Source: Camarhynchus parvulus
Lineage: Eukaryota > Chordata > Aves > Passeriformes > Thraupidae
DNA: 64,000 nucleotides
Direction: 5' to 3'
NCBI RefSeq assembly: GCF_901933205.1
Contig: NC_044596.1
Location: 2,978,001 to 3,042,000, forward strand
Numbering within the stretch: the first letter of the stretch is position 1; the number at the start of each line of letters is the position of its first letter. Made by a program: the position numbers and the translations under genes. Below are positions 13,651-25,910 of this stretch, in pieces. The notes below the pieces were generated by a model. It worked only from the letters and a program-made list of their open reading frames with translations, was not told the DNA's origin and did no database searches.

Positions 13651-15594
13651 AGCTGGGGAAACCTGTGCTTGGGACAGCAAACAGCTCAGGCAGCTGCTGG
13701 GGTGCATCAACCAAACCCACTTCATTAATTAATACCATGTTTAAACTCACAGCTCCTGAAGCCCTGGCACCAACCCTGCCCTCAATCCCTGGTTTTGACA
13801 ATGCCCCAGCAGCTCTGGCTGCATCCCCATCCCTCACCAGGCCAGTGTGGGACAGCAGGAAGGGCTGGGGCTGGCTGGGGCTCTCAGCTTTGTTGATTTG
13901 CTCTGCAGCACATGTTCCCTTCTGGAGCAGCACTTGGCTCAGCATTGCCAGTGGGAGCCTCTGGCTCATCTGCTCTCCTTCCATCTTCCCCTGGCTTTAA
14001 TTAGCTGATGTTTCCACTTCCCTGTTCTGTGGAGCAGGGAACATGTGTGCTAACAAATCCTTTTGCTAAAAATACCAGTTTAAAAAAAAAAATCATTGGA
14101 GCGTGGAAATATGAATGAATCCAGCAGCTGTGTCAGCCCTGGAAATTTCCTGCAGGGTGTTTGTAGATTTGCAGTGAGCAGCACCTTGTCAAGCAGGTAC
14201 AAATCCATGCTGTGTGTGGGGGATGGCCAAAGCATTGCTAATCAGCAGGAAAAGCTCCAATTTTAATAACAGAGCCCAAAGTCGGGGTAAGAAGGAGCTC
14301 TGCTGCTCTCTGCCTGCCCCTGGGGGTCGGTGTCACCCTGCACAGGGTGGGGACACCTGGGGCCCTCTTTGGAGGTGGCACCAGGGGCTCAGGGCAGGAG
14401 ATGCTGCTGGAGAAATGCCCCAGCAGAGGTTCTGAGACAGTGTCAGTGTGAGGACGAGCCTGATGGGCATCTCAGGGGGCTTCAGCTTTCACCAGAGCTG
14501 CAGGAGCTGCCTGGGGAAGGAGTCCCCAGCACGGGGAAGGTTCTGGTGCCCACAGGGCACGGTGCCCACTGGGGCAAAAGCAGCTGCAGGTCGGGACAGG
14601 CAGCAGGAGCCGGGGAGCTGCGCAGACCTGGGCAAGTAAATCAATCCGTGCCGAATCTTCCCTCCCCAAAACACTTCCCGCCTGTCTTTACAACCTCCTC
14701 CCTCTGCAAGCAGCAAACTTTTGGCCTCTGGGAAGCTGTGGTGAAATGCAAGTAGCGACCTGTCCCGGGCCAGGCTGTTTGCAGAGCTGAGCTGCGGCAT
14801 CCCGGAGAGCAGAACCCGGCAATTACCCAGGGCAAGGCTGGGCTCGGGGCTCCGCTGTCAGCCAGCAGCTATGCTGCAGAACAGGATGTCGGATTAAGGA
14901 GTCTCCTATCGGCCAGAGCCGTGCCAGGACAGCAGGGGACAGCAGGGAAGTGGAGGAGCTGGGTGGCACCAGCAGAGCTGCCCCAGCTCACACCCAGCAC
15001 GGACGGGTTTGGGGGTTCAGCCACGCTGGGATCCAGGCTGGAACAGCAGGAAAAGCGCCTGGCAGGGCTGCAGGATGAATTGCAGCCGGCCTGGGTGCAG
15101 GTGAGGGGCCAGGGATCGCCTGTCAGGACGTACCTGCCGAGCACTCCACCTTATCTGCGGCGGAGCGGAGTTAATGTGTAACCCGGCTGTGTTTGGTTAG
15201 CCCAGAAAAGCAAAGAAGTCCTGGGATAGGCACGGCCGGGACAAGGAATTGGGCAGCACGGAACGACGGACAGCCTGGTAAAACTGCAAAACGGATTAAT
15301 AATAATTTCTGTTCCTGCTTGTGCTTTGCTCTCTGTGCTTCTCCTGCTGGATGGGCTGAGGGTGAGGGGCTGGGGGGCTCTGGGTACCTGCAGGGCTCTG
15401 CTTTGCAAGGGTGAAATGTGGTGGGGGATTCACCAGCAAAGCTGGATGAGGTTTGTGGTTTGGAGGTGATGGTGGTGGGAGGAAAGCTGGGGAAAGCTGT
15501 GCTCGGGACAGCAAACAGCTCAGGCAGCTGCTGGGGTGCTTCATTTACCTGTTGAGATAGAAGGAAATTCAGATCTGCCCTTGACCCTTTTGCC

Positions 15595-15795
15595 CCTGGG
15601 CTGGGATCCATCCCCTGAGCTGGGATCCATCCCCTGGGCTGGGATCCATTGCCCAGGCTGGGATCCATCCTGGGCTGGGATCCATCCCCTGGGCTGGGAT
15701 CCATCCCCTGGGCTGCCCAGAGCTGGAACTGAGCTGGGATCCATTCCCTGAGCTGGGATCCATCCCCTGGGCTGGGATCCATCCCCTGGGCTGCT
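15595..15795 (+). repeat. Minisatellite, unit about 20 bp (GCTGGGATCCATCCCCTGG)
   Basis: About nine units of GCTGGGATCCATCCCCTGG with variants. Each contains a BamHI-type GGATCC core. No coding role is seen, although all frames stay open for a stretch because of the repeat. Confidence 0.9.
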
Positions 15796-15979
15796 CAGAG
15801 CTGGGACGGTGCCTGCACAGGGGGGTTTGCTTTGGGTTGTGTTTGGGGCCGGCCAGCACGGCCTTTCCCAGGCAGGAGGGGTCTGGTTGCTGTGCCCCAG
15901 CCAGCAAAACCGAGGTGTGCTAACCCGGGATGAAGAACTTGGAGTGGTGCTGGCTGAAAGAAAGTAGCCTCTTCTCTAA

Positions 15980-15999
15980 AGCAATTAGCATTAATTGCT
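15980..15999. promoter_or_regulatory. Perfect TAATTG palindrome (possible homeodomain dimer site)
   Basis: AGCAATTA and its exact reverse complement TAATTGCT are separated by the 4 bases GCAT. TAATTG/CAATTA is a common homeodomain core. It lies about 2.5 kb upstream of the first coding exon of C1orf116. The regulatory role is speculative. Confidence 0.35.
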
Positions 16000-17264
16000 A
16001 CCCGGCACCTCTTTGATGGCTCCGTGGGCTTTTAAAGGACAGTTATGGCAATGGCCGCAAGAGCTGAGGGACCTGGCCTATGGGTTTTGATAAAAAATAG
16101 CTTCTTCCAAATATGTTTTCAGCTGGGGAAGAGAGCTACACCACTGAAACCCAGCTATAAACCAGCTTTTTGGGTCCTGTGTCTTTTAAATGAAACGCTC
16201 AGTCACGTTTTTAGTTTGTGGCTGTTACTGTTGTGGCAAAGAAGGAACTAAAATCCTTCTGAATCATTAAAACTGAGGGTTTCAACACTGATTTTTTTCC
16301 CCTTTCCCAAGCTGGATGAGTGTGCTGGAGCTGTAATCACATCAGAGAACTAATGGGTAGGAAAAGGAACTTCTTGTTTCGGTGCAGATCCTCTGCAGTG
16401 CCTGGCGAGCTCGGGCTGGACTTTGCCTCCCATGAGCTGGGGCTCAGTGGGTGCCAAAGCCTTGGCAGCTGCTTGAGGTCCCTCAAATGCTGGTTTTGAA
16501 TGAGAGGAAATTATTTCTTTAGTGGTGAGGGGGATCCTCGTGGAGAAAACGCCTCCCTGCTGGCCCCAAGCAGCTGCACACTCAAGTTCCAGCAAAGCTT
16601 TCACTTCCCCAGGGGGGTTTTGCTGCCTGAAATTTGGGAGGGAGGCAGCCAGGAGCAGCCCAACAACCATGGCCAAGCCCCCTGCTACCGAGGGGTCGAT
16701 GTAAATCTAGAAATCTGTATCTCTAGTTTCGATATAAATCTAAATTTTGTGCATGCTCCAGTGCACAGCAAAACCCTGCAGAGGCCTGAAGTCCCCAAGC
16801 TCAGCTCTGCTTCCTCACAGCTCAAATCCCTGGCTGTGAAGAGATCTGAATTCAAAGAATCCAGGGAATTGCTGTTCCAAAGCCACCACTTACTTCAACG
16901 TCACTTAAGCAGTAAATAATGCAAAGCTGAGCCTCAAATATTAAACTCCTCCTGCGTGGAAGGATTAGACCTGTCAGGGCGTGGGTGTCGAAATCTGATT
17001 TTTGCGGCGTATTCCAATTACAAAGGAATTCTTTCAGGGTCTAACACTCTGAACAAGCAGCCAGTTCTGCTCACTTTATCTCTGCATCTAATTCCCTGAT
17101 CCTGCTACCAGGAAAAAAAAAAAAACAAGCAGCAGTGTGTTCCTGCCTGCAGGTTAGAGCACAAAGGGCTCCTGTGTCTCCCGAGGAGCAAATCCTCTCG
17201 CGTGGGTCCGTGTGTCGTGCAGGGGCTGTTGGTGTTGGTTTTGCTGCTCCCTCTCGCCCCCACA

Positions 17265-17660
17265 GCCCAGTTCCCTCCCCAAGAACAGGGTGGTGCATGT
17301 GGAGGAGACTCATTGGTGGTGCCAGGGAATTTTGGAAGCCCAGTGCTTTGCATCCATCAGTAATGGCGCCTTCTGTGGGTGCTCAGCAGAGCTGTGGGCA
17401 GGGATAACTGTGCCCTCTGCCCCCTGGCTGGGGGGAAACCCAAATCCCTCCCCAAGAACAGGGTGGTGCCTGTGGAGGAGACTCATTGGTGCTGCCAGGA
17501 ATTTTTGGAAGCTCAGTGCTTTGCATCCATCAGTAATGGCACCTTCTGTGGTGCCGTTGATGGTGCCAGGGAATTTTGGAAGCTCAGTGCTTTGCATGCC
17601 TCATTAATGGCACCTTCTGTGGGTGCTCAGCAGAGCTCTGGGCAAAGATAACCGTGCCCT
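17265..17660 (+). repeat. Tandem repeat of about 120-180-bp units
   Basis: The block 'CCCTCCCCAAGAACAGGGTG ... TTTTGGAAGC.CAGTGCTTTGCAT ... GGCACCTTCTGTGG' is present at about 17272, 17447 and, shortened, about 17560. Copies differ by point changes and deletions. No protein similarity was noticed. Confidence 0.85.
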
Positions 17661-18269
17661 CTGCCCCCTAGCACCCTGCCCCAGTGTGAGAAACCCAAAT
17701 CCAGGGTGTTTGTCAGGCAGCTGCTGCCACGCTGGGGTCCCACTGGTGATGGGAGGTCTGGGCTGCATCTGCTGTGAGCAGAGGGGACCCTGGAGTGCTG
17801 CTTGAACCCCCCCAGCCTGCCCTGCTCCCCACAGGCTGTGCCAGCCGTGTGCCCAAACACACCCAGGCGTGCCCCAAAGGCCCAGGGACACCTCCCTGGG
17901 GCCACCTCCCTGGGGACACCTCCGCAGGGCCCCCAAGGAAGGGTGGCAGAGGCAGCTCCTTGCCAGGAGGAAGCTCCTGACAGCGCAAGGATGTGAGTAA
18001 CCAGCAGCGTTTTGGGCCAGCACGTTCACAAGTTCAAGCTGCAGGGCTGGCACGGGGTGTGGCAGAGGAAAGAGATCCCATGGGTCGGGGCTGGGGCTGT
18101 GCTGGGATTCCTGAGCCAGGGTTACAGCTTTTCTTGTGCTTTATCCACCCCTGTGAGGTGAGCAGAGAGCCACCAACACGAGCTGGCTGTGCTGAGATTT
18201 CCCTATTCCCAATTATTTTGAGGAAAACTTCAAGGATGATTTTTAAAAGCCCAGCTGTGCCTTCTCCTG

Positions 18270-18345
18270 GAGACAGCAGCTGAAGATGGAGCACAATTCC
18301 TCCATCCAGCAGCTGAAGATGGAGCACAGTTCCTCCATCCAGCAG
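18270..18345 (+). repeat. Two-copy 36-bp direct repeat
   Basis: 'CAGCAGCTGAAGATGGAGCA' followed by 'CA.TTCCTCCATC' occurs twice in succession about 130 bp upstream of the first coding exon of C1orf116. Confidence 0.85.
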
Positions 18346-18472
18346 AGCCAGCCTGTCTCCCTCCCAGCATGCTTGAGTCACCCCTGGGGGAACCTCACAA
18401 CGTAATTTTTCTCCTTTTTCCTGCTCCAGCCAGGGTATTCCCGCTGTGCCAGCCTCCAGGGCAGCCCAGGCT

Positions 18473-21400
18473 ATGCCTAGGAAGGAGCTGGGGATGGCTG
18501 GCTGCAACTCTGGCAGCTGTGACAGCATGGTCAGCACGGCCTCCAACCACTCCCAGCGGGTGAGTAACCCTGGGGTGCCCAGCCCAGCTCGCCCCTCTGG
18601 GCTGGGGAAGGATTTTGGGCAGATCTCAGCCCAAATCTGCTCTCTGTCGGTGCTTTGGAGGCAGCTGAGACAGCAGCAGGACCAGGTGGATTCCTGAATT
18701 CCTGCCCCAGAGCACTCCCAGCCTTCCCATCCTGCCAGGTGTGTGGGGAGCCCTCGGTGCTGCAGGGGCTGCTCTGGGGCAGGACAGAGCCCTGGGGAGG
18801 GGATCCCATCCCTGGAGAGGGAATCCCTGGAGAGGGGATGCTGTCCTTGGAGAGGGGATCCTTGGAGAGGGGAGCCTAGAAAGGGAAGACCGGGAGAGGG
18901 GATCCCATCCCTAGAGAGGGGATCCTGTCCCTGGAGTGGGAATCCTGTCCTTGGAGAGGGGATCCTGTTTCTGGAGAAGAAATGCCTGGAGACGAGATCC
19001 TGTCCCTGGAGAGGGGAGACCTGGAGAGGGGATCTGTGGAGAGGGAATCCATCCCCTGGAGAGGTGATTCTGTCCCTGGAGAAGGGGATCCCTGGAGAGA
19101 TGAGCCCTGGAGAGGGGATCCTGTCCCTAGAGAAGGGATCCCTGGAGAGGGGATTATTCTGTCCCTGGAGAGGAGATCCTCTCTCTGGAGAGGGGAGGAG
19201 ATCCTGCCCCTGGAGAGGGGCTCCTGCCCCTGGGGAGGCTCCTGTGCTGCCAGGGGTGCAGGGATCAGACCAGTTGTGTAACTGGGTCACGCTGGCTCCA
19301 AGCAGTGACAACACCTGCAGAGGCAGCGAGCTGAGCTCCTCCTGCCTGGCACCAGATGAATTCCCCAGTTAAGGCAGGGATGAGTTTGGACCATGGGTGT
19401 AGATGTGTAATTTTTCACTATCTGTCCATTAAAGCTTGTTTGTGTCCCAACACTGATCCCAAGATTGATGGGCTAATTACATCCTGGCTGTCTTGGAGCA
19501 TAATTGATACGTGTGAGAGCAGCTGAGTCCTGGCAGCTTTTCCATTTGATGTATTGCAAACCAGAACCAAACCCTCTGAGTTTAATGGGGATGGAAGAAC
19601 TGGTTGTGATACTGCATGGTAAAAGATTTGGATAAGGTGTCTCTGCAAAACAACTCCACCTGGGATAATTCCTGCCCTGTGCTTGTTGATCTGATGCACA
19701 TTCCATCCTGTCCCAAGCCTCATTTTGTTCATGACAGGTTGCAGGAATCACCTTGATATCTGATACTGCAATAACATCTCCTGGTGCTCAAAATAAAACA
19801 AAAATTAAACAATTCTGGCTCAGGAATGAATGGGAGAACAAGGAGAGTTCATCCCCTGCACAGAGCCCTGCAGTGTTGGTGGTGTTTTCTAAGATTGAGC
19901 ATTGCTGAGCAGTACAGGTGTCTGTACCTACATCTGCTCACATGTCAATTTAAAGAAATTAGAGGCCAAGTTCCCAAGTTCAGAATAATCCATCTTCTGA
20001 CCCACAAAGGAGGGTAATATAAAAAAGGCTTTAAGTTTATATATATTTCTTATTTTTAGAGGAGCTTGGCAAGTTTTCTGGATCTGTAAATACTCATTAT
20101 TGAACAGCCACTGGCCAAGCAGCTGTCAGAGGCTCTCTAAACTACCTGTTAAATATAAATATATAAAATATTATAATAATATATTATATATTAAAAAATA
20201 TATAATATTAATATATATAAAGTTATATATGAAGTTATATGAGTGTGTAGTATAATGTAACCTCTCATATATATGTAGTATAAAGTAAACCTCTTTCTTA
20301 TATATATATTTATATATATTTATATACACATATATATTATATATATATTATAAATATATACTCATATATATTTATATATGTATAGATATGATATATATGT
20401 AGTATAAAGTAAATATATTTCTTATATATATGATAAATAGAGATATATATTTATATTTACTATATATACTGCATATATTTTTATATTTACATAAATATGT
20501 AGTATAAAGTAAACCTCTCTTATATATTTTTATATATTTATATACACATATATTATAAATATATACATAAATATATTTTATAAATATATACATATATATT
20601 TATATATTTTATATGTATATATAATAAGTATATACATATATATTTGTATTTCTATATACTATAGATGCACACTACATATATATTTATATATGTATATATA
20701 TTTTTTGTATATATATGTAGTATAAAGTAAGCATCTCTTTCTTATATATATTTATATCTATTTATACACATACATATTATAAATATATACATATCACATA
20801 TATTAAATATATACATAGACATTTATATATTTTATATAATAAATACATACATATATATTTATATTTCTATATACTATATATACACACTATATATATGTAG
20901 TATAAAGTAAACATCTTTTTTCTTATCTGCTCTGCTCTATCTTCTTTTTTTCCAGAGTGACAACAGCTATGACTATTTATCTGTGGAAGAAAAGGAGTGT
21001 TTGATGTTCCTGGAGGAAACCATTGGCTCCCTGGATGCAGAGGGGGACAGTGGGGTGTCCACGGATGACACCGACTACGGGGAGCCCTCCAAGCCCAGGA
21101 AAGGCCCTGTGCCCTGGGGTGAGCTGGAAACCCTTCTGCAGATAAGATTTTAGTATAAAATATAAAAATCTATTTCTTTCTTTCCCCAAAATAGTTTCAT
21201 ACAGGCCTTGTTCTCAAGCACAGATGTGTACAATACACATCCTTTCTAGACATGAATATTTTACAAAATTTTCTGATACTCAATGGCTTTGAAATTCTAC
21301 AATATATAAATACCTTGCAGGGATCCTGCTTAGTGTCAGTAATGACAGTAATTAATGAGGTTTTGTCAGGCCCAAAAGATCCAATTTCCCCAGCAGTGAT

Positions 21401-23225
21401 GGATCAGAGTGTGGGGGTACCAGTTCTGGGTTTCTCTGGGTCTGGATTGAAGGCACTTGAGATGACAGTTCATGTTCTGACTCAGATATTCATTATTTTT
21501 TATCACTAAAACAGTCTCACTACTGGGAGTTTGGCAGCTTTTCATTAGAAGGCACAAAATGGCCAACAATCTCTTGTTACAAGGTCTTTTAAAACTAAAC
21601 CATGCAATTAAGAACTGACACCTAGATTCTTTTCCCTTTTAACCCAATAACTGATCCCAAAGAGCCTTCAATGCCAACTTTTCTGCCCAATTACAAAATG
21701 CCACCCAAACCCATGGAGAATAAGGAAGAAGAAGAAACCCAGGACAACACCCTGTGCCCTCCATCTTGCACACTAAAAATCCCAAAACCTCAATTTCTCA
21801 CCAAGTGCTACACCTACACTGCTCTCTATAATCTATTTCACACTTTTGTGGATTCCAGTCTATCTTGAAGTCTTTAGGAAAGATTCCAGTCTATGCTGAA
21901 GTCCAGGAAACTTTCTCCATGGATGAGGGTCAAAGTCAGTGCTCCCCTGGGGCTCAGGGCACCCCAGAGCAGACAGAGAAATATTCCCTGTGTGCCCTGG
22001 GTTTCCACATCAGAGGAGCCAGGGGATTCCTGGGTGCCTGTGCTGACCCAGAAGGGGTGAGGGGTGTTCTGTGTCCAGAGCATGACTCCAACTCCCTCTC
22101 TTCCCAGATTTGGGGAACGGGACTCCCCCTGCAAGCAGAGCTCAGCAGCGTGGGGCTGAACAGAGGAGTGGTAAAATCATCTCTGCCCCATCCAGCTCAG
22201 CCCCAGCAGCTGCTCCAGGCCCAGGTTGTTCCAGCCTTCCCAGGAACATCCCTGCAGCAAATGGAGCTTCTGGCAGCAAAGGAGGTGTCCCCATAGTGCC
22301 AGCAGGAAAACCTGCCCAGGAGGTGCCCAGGGAGGGCAGGCTGGACCTGGGAAGCCACACCAAGTCCGTGATTATCCAACCTCCAGACCCCTTCCAGGAT
22401 GAGCTGGAGTGGTCACGCAGCCAGCGCTCAGATGCCAAGGGAGAGGCACCCAAGGAGACCAAGACGTGGACTTCGTGGGGCCACCTGGGGAAATCCACGC
22501 TGGAGGAGGCCCCTCAGGACCCCGATGCCAAGCGTGGGCCTCCAACTGCCCCCAAACCGCGGAAATTGCCACCAAACATCATCCTGAAAACCAGCAGGAG
22601 CAGCCCCGTGCCGGAGCACAACCAGAAGGTAAAACCAGCCCCTCCACCCTCAGCCGCCTCCCAGGCCAGCCCTGCCAGCGACAGCACTGCTGAGAAGGGG
22701 AATTCAGGCCACCTCGACCCTAAGGAGAAGGAGAAAGCCCGAAGGGAGGCCCTGGAGAAGCTGGGACTGTCCCAGGACAGGAGGGAGCCCAGCGCCCACC
22801 TCCATCCCCACCCCAGGGAGACACCGCAGCCTGGGGAGGGCTCCGCGCCGGGGATCCGGCAGATCCCCTTCAAATCCAACACCCTGGAGCGCTCTGGGGT
22901 GGGGCTGGGCAGCTCCATGGGCAGCGCCAAGGAGCAGAACGGGCACAGCAGCAGCAGCTCCCTGGGCAAGATGTCCTTCATCGAGCGCCTGGCGCCCAGC
23001 TTCCTCCGCAGCCGCCCCCGGCCCGCCTCCCTCGGGGCAGGGAAGGACTTCGGGGGCCTCAAGGAGCAGGAGGAGAAGGACAAGAGCAGCAAGAGGAGAT
23101 CCCACCCTCTGCCCAGCTTCCCCAGGCCGCCACGCTCCGCTGTCAGCGTGAAGATCTCGCCCAAAGGCGCGGCTGATGAGAACCGGCGCGAGGCGCTCAA
23201 GAAGTTGGGGCTGCTCAAGGAGTAG
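18473..23225 (+). CDS. C1orf116: Specifically androgen-regulated gene protein (C1orf116/SARG)
   Basis: Three coding exons, 18473-18559, 20956-21118 and 22108-23225, join in frame to encode 455 residues. The N-terminus has MPRKELG and GSCDSMVST. Residues about 30-83 contain the conserved acidic motif YDYLSVEEKEC and FLEETIGSLD. The long last exon encodes a disordered Pro/Ser-rich region, then the family landmarks PKPRKLPPNI, EALEKLGL, FKSNTLERSGVGL and the terminal KVKISP-type segment ending EALKKLGLLKE. The protein is cytoplasmic and poorly characterised, and in mammals it is androgen-responsive in epithelia. The human protein is longer (about 600 residues); the difference lies in the low-complexity middle. 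The start follows the human-like MPEKELW-type N-terminus, although an upstream in-frame ATG at 18446 is possible. Confidence 0.92.
18785..19250 (+). repeat. GC-rich minisatellite in C1orf116 intron (GGAGAGGGGATCC units)
   Basis: More than 20 variant units of GGAGAGGGGATCCTGTCCCT occur between coding exons 1 and 2 of C1orf116. Long frames on both strands through it are artefacts of the repeat. Confidence 0.9.
20150..20935. repeat. AT-rich satellite-like repeat with a recurring TATGTAGTATAAAGTAAA phrase
   Basis: About 790 bp of alternating A/T runs are punctuated by the phrase ATGTAGTATAAAGTAAAC at about 20273, 20397, 20501, 20717 and 20897. This indicates higher-order units of roughly 100-200 bp. 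The tract ends only about 20 bp before the acceptor of C1orf116 exon 2 (20956), so it borders the polypyrimidine tract. Confidence 0.85.
21137..21885 (-). mobile_element. LTR-like element, family D copy in C1orf116 intron
   Basis: Read on the minus strand, about 21530-21760 matches 32920-33160 at roughly 85 percent by eye, with shared 'TTTTGTAATTGGGCAGAAAA', 'GATCAGTTATTG.GTTAAAA' and 'AGAGATTGTTGGCCATTTTG'. It is therefore an interspersed element present twice in the window in opposite orientation. It lies between coding exons 2 and 3. The exact termini were not determined. Confidence 0.6.
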
Positions 23226-23333
23226 CGGCTGGTGGGGCTGGTGGAAAAGGGGATTTTTTCACCCCAAATCCAACTGCCTGCACTGCCTGGGGCACGGGCA
23301 TCTGCTCCCAGAGGTGCTGGGAGCTTCACACGG

Positions 23334-23339
23334 AATAAA
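23334..23339 (+). terminator. C1orf116 polyadenylation signal
   Basis: AATAAA lies 109 bp after the C1orf116 stop codon, in the expected strand and context. A second AATAAA at about 23961 is an alternative. Confidence 0.6.
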
Positions 23340-24164
23340 GGAAGGCGGCGTGTACAGGATATTTTGTATATAGCAGGTGTACATGGGATATTTATACAAA
23401 GCAGCTCTCTGCGTGGATGGGGTGTGTTCTCCTGTAAGGGCTTTACTGCATTTGGGGATCCATCAAATCAGGGAAGCCATGGAATTCGGGGTTTGGCTTG
23501 TTTTCAAAAGGGTTGCCTGTGGATAAAGCATCTCTGGGAAGAACTGCTGGACTTTGCTGCTCCTTTAGGACTTTTTTGGGTTTTTTTTTTTTTATTAATT
23601 TTATCACAGCCTCTGAGAGCTGAGCACTCACCTGCCATGTGAAAGTGCCTTGCAAAACCATCACTGCCTGCTGGGTGGGCTGGAGGGCTGCCCAGACATG
23701 CCACTGCCTCCCTGGCACACCCTGCTCTCCCACCCAGCCCTGACCACCTGCATCCAGCACCTGGAAGAGGCCTGAACTGCAGGAAAACACGGCTGAGGAA
23801 GGCAGAGGCTGTGCTGGTGTCAGATCCAGAAGTGCTGCCCAAAATGGGGCAGATGCAAGGCTGGGACAGCTCCAGCTCCTCCCTTCTGAGCTGTCCTGGC
23901 ACCTCTGATGCTGCCAACACCTTGCTGCTCACCCTGGGGAGCAGAGGTGGCTGATGTCCCTAATAAACCTGTGTGTGATCAGAAGGTGCCATGTGGTACA
24001 GATTTATGTCCCAGTCAGGTAAATAATAAATGCCCCCTAAATATTTAAAAACCGAAAAACAAAAGGGGTTTAAAACAAAGAGTTCTGAGTGAAAGGATGA
24101 GCCAGGTCTGGTCTGTCCCACCTAGAAAATTGAATTATTTGATCAGCACAAGCAAAATCTTCCA

Positions 24165-24265
24165 TGGAGCAGCCTGGGATGGTGGAAGGTGGCCCTGCCT
24201 GTGACAAGGGGAGGAACAAGGAGAGCTTTGAGGTCCCTTCCACCCAGACTGTTCCATGGTTCTGT
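24165..24265 (+). mobile_element. CR1-like 3' end fragment
   Basis: 'GGAGCAGCCTGGGATGGTGG', 'GGTGGCCCTGCC', 'GAGGTCCCTTCCACCCAGAC' and 'CCATGGTTCTGT' follow the CR1 tail pattern. Confidence 0.65.
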
Positions 24266-25139
24266 AACTGCCAGCTCTCCCTGCAGGCACAAAGAGGGAA
24301 TGTGGAATTCCTGCTGCTCCTGTGTTTGCTGCCAGGCCTGAGCCAGCCCCAGGGGCTCCCCCCATCCCCATCAGCTCGGGCTGGGCACTTCCACCTGCAA
24401 ATGTTTGACTTCAAAGGCAGCAAGAGCACTGTGAGGAGAGGAGGGGGAGATAAAAGGGTCAGCCAGGCTCCTGCCTGGGTGAAAGTTGTGTTTTCATCCC
24501 TGTGCTCCTCCCCTCTGACCATTCTTTTTTCTGCTCTGACTGCTCAGCAACTGCATGGTGCAAGTCCCAAGGGAAATCTCACCTTGTTCATCTAATGAGA
24601 AAGGAGGAGAGCATTAAGGACTCTCTCAAAGCATTTTTGCCCTGAAACAGAACCTAAACATTTCTTAAAACCAGGTTGTTTTGGAAACAAAAGGCTTCTC
24701 TTCCAATCCTTGGCTTGAGTCAGAGCCATTGTGTGCTGGTGTCATGAAGGCTGAGTTTTGTTCAGATTTCCAAGGAGAAATGTCACTCCCAAAGATCCCT
24801 TATCACTCTGTGACGTGGGGATGCTCACAAACAGGAGCTGGTATGAAGTGGGAACAAAAGAGAACAAATTAAAACAACAGCCAGGGAGCAGCAGGGTCAT
24901 TCCTCTGGGCATGAACTCCACGTTTCTGTGCCTTTCCTGGAGCTGCTGGATGCTCTGGGCTGAATCACTCACCACAGGCAAGCCCCATTCCTCCAGCTGT
25001 TTATTCCTGCCAGGGGAATATGGAATTTTACCTCCTGGATGTGTTTGTAGCCCTTAGAAACGGAGCTGTTTATGCCCCAGGGCTGGGGCCTGATGCAAGA
25101 GCAGCCCATGACTGTGCCTGGTGCCACCCAGAGCCGAGC

Positions 25140-25450
25140 CCTGCTGCTGGCACAGGGATCCTGCTCCTGTTCCTGCTCCTGATCCTGGCACAGGGATCCT
25201 GCTCCTGTTCCTATTCCTGGCACAGGGATCCTGCTCCTGTTCCTATTCCTGGCACAGGGATCCTGCTCCTGTTCCTATTCCTGGCACAGGGATCCTGCTC
25301 CTGTTCCTATTCCTGGCACAGGGATCCTGCTCCTGTTCCTATTCCTGGCACAGGGATCCTGCTCCTGTTCCTATTCCTGGCACAGGGATCCTGCTCCTGT
25401 TCCTGCTCCTGGCACAGGGATCCTGCTCCTGTTCCTGCTCCTGGCAGAGG
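25140..25450 (+). repeat. Minisatellite, 32-bp unit ending in CCTGGCACAGGGATCCTGCT
   Basis: About nine units of a 32-bp sequence (GGCACAGGGATCCTGCTCCT followed by GTTCCTATTCCT) occur in head-to-tail order, leading directly into the polypyrimidine tract. Confidence 0.9.
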
Positions 25451-25910
25451 GATCCTTCTCCTTCTCCTTCTCCTTCTCCTTCTCCTTCTCCTTCTCCTTC
25501 TCCTTCTCCTTCTCCTTCTCCTTCTCCTTCTCCTTCTCCTTCTCCTTCTCCTTCTCCTTCTCCTTCTCCTTCTCCTTCTCCTTCTCCTTCTCCTCCTCCT
25601 CCTCCCAGTCCTCCTCCTCCTCCTCCTCACAGGTCCTCCTCCTCCTCCTCCTCCTCCTCCTCCTCCTCCTCCTCCTCCTCCTCCTCCTCCTCCTTCTCCT
25701 TCTCCTCCTTCTCTTCTCCTTCTCCTTCTCCTCCTCCTCCTCCTCCTCCTCCTCCTCCTCCTTCTCCTTCTCCTTCTCCTTCTCCTTCTCCTCCTCCTCC
25801 TCCTCCTCCTCCTCTCCTTCTCCTTCTCCTTCTCCTTCTCCTTCTCCTTCTCCTTCTCCTTCTCCTTCTCCTTCTCCTTCTCCTTCTCCTTCTCCTTCTC
25901 CTTCTGGAGG
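25451..25910 (+). repeat. 460-bp polypyrimidine tract, (TTCTCC)n and (TCC)n
   Basis: Almost pure C/T on the plus strand: TTCTCC hexamer runs, then TCC runs with a few interruptions (CCCAGT, ACAGGT), then TTCTCC again. Every reading frame is open, so the apparent Leu/Pro/Ser or Arg/Glu proteins are not genes. Confidence 0.95.

Larger units (their letters stand above)
13651..18472 (+). other. Gene-free interval upstream of C1orf116
   Basis: No coding exon is recognised. The interval holds three tandem repeats (15595-15795, 17265-17660, 18270-18345) and a homeodomain-type palindrome at 15980-15999. Untranslated 5' exons of C1orf116 should lie here or further left, but I could not identify them. 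A segment at 13646-13710 ('AGCTGGGGAAACCTGTGCT ... GACAGCAAACAGCTCAGGCAGCTGCTGGGGTGC') recurs at 15483-15540. Confidence 0.4.

Noticed and set aside
22514..23329. 271-residue frame on the minus strand opposite C1orf116 exon 3
   Set aside because: Antisense shadow of a GC-rich coding exon. The plus-strand frame has clear family motifs.
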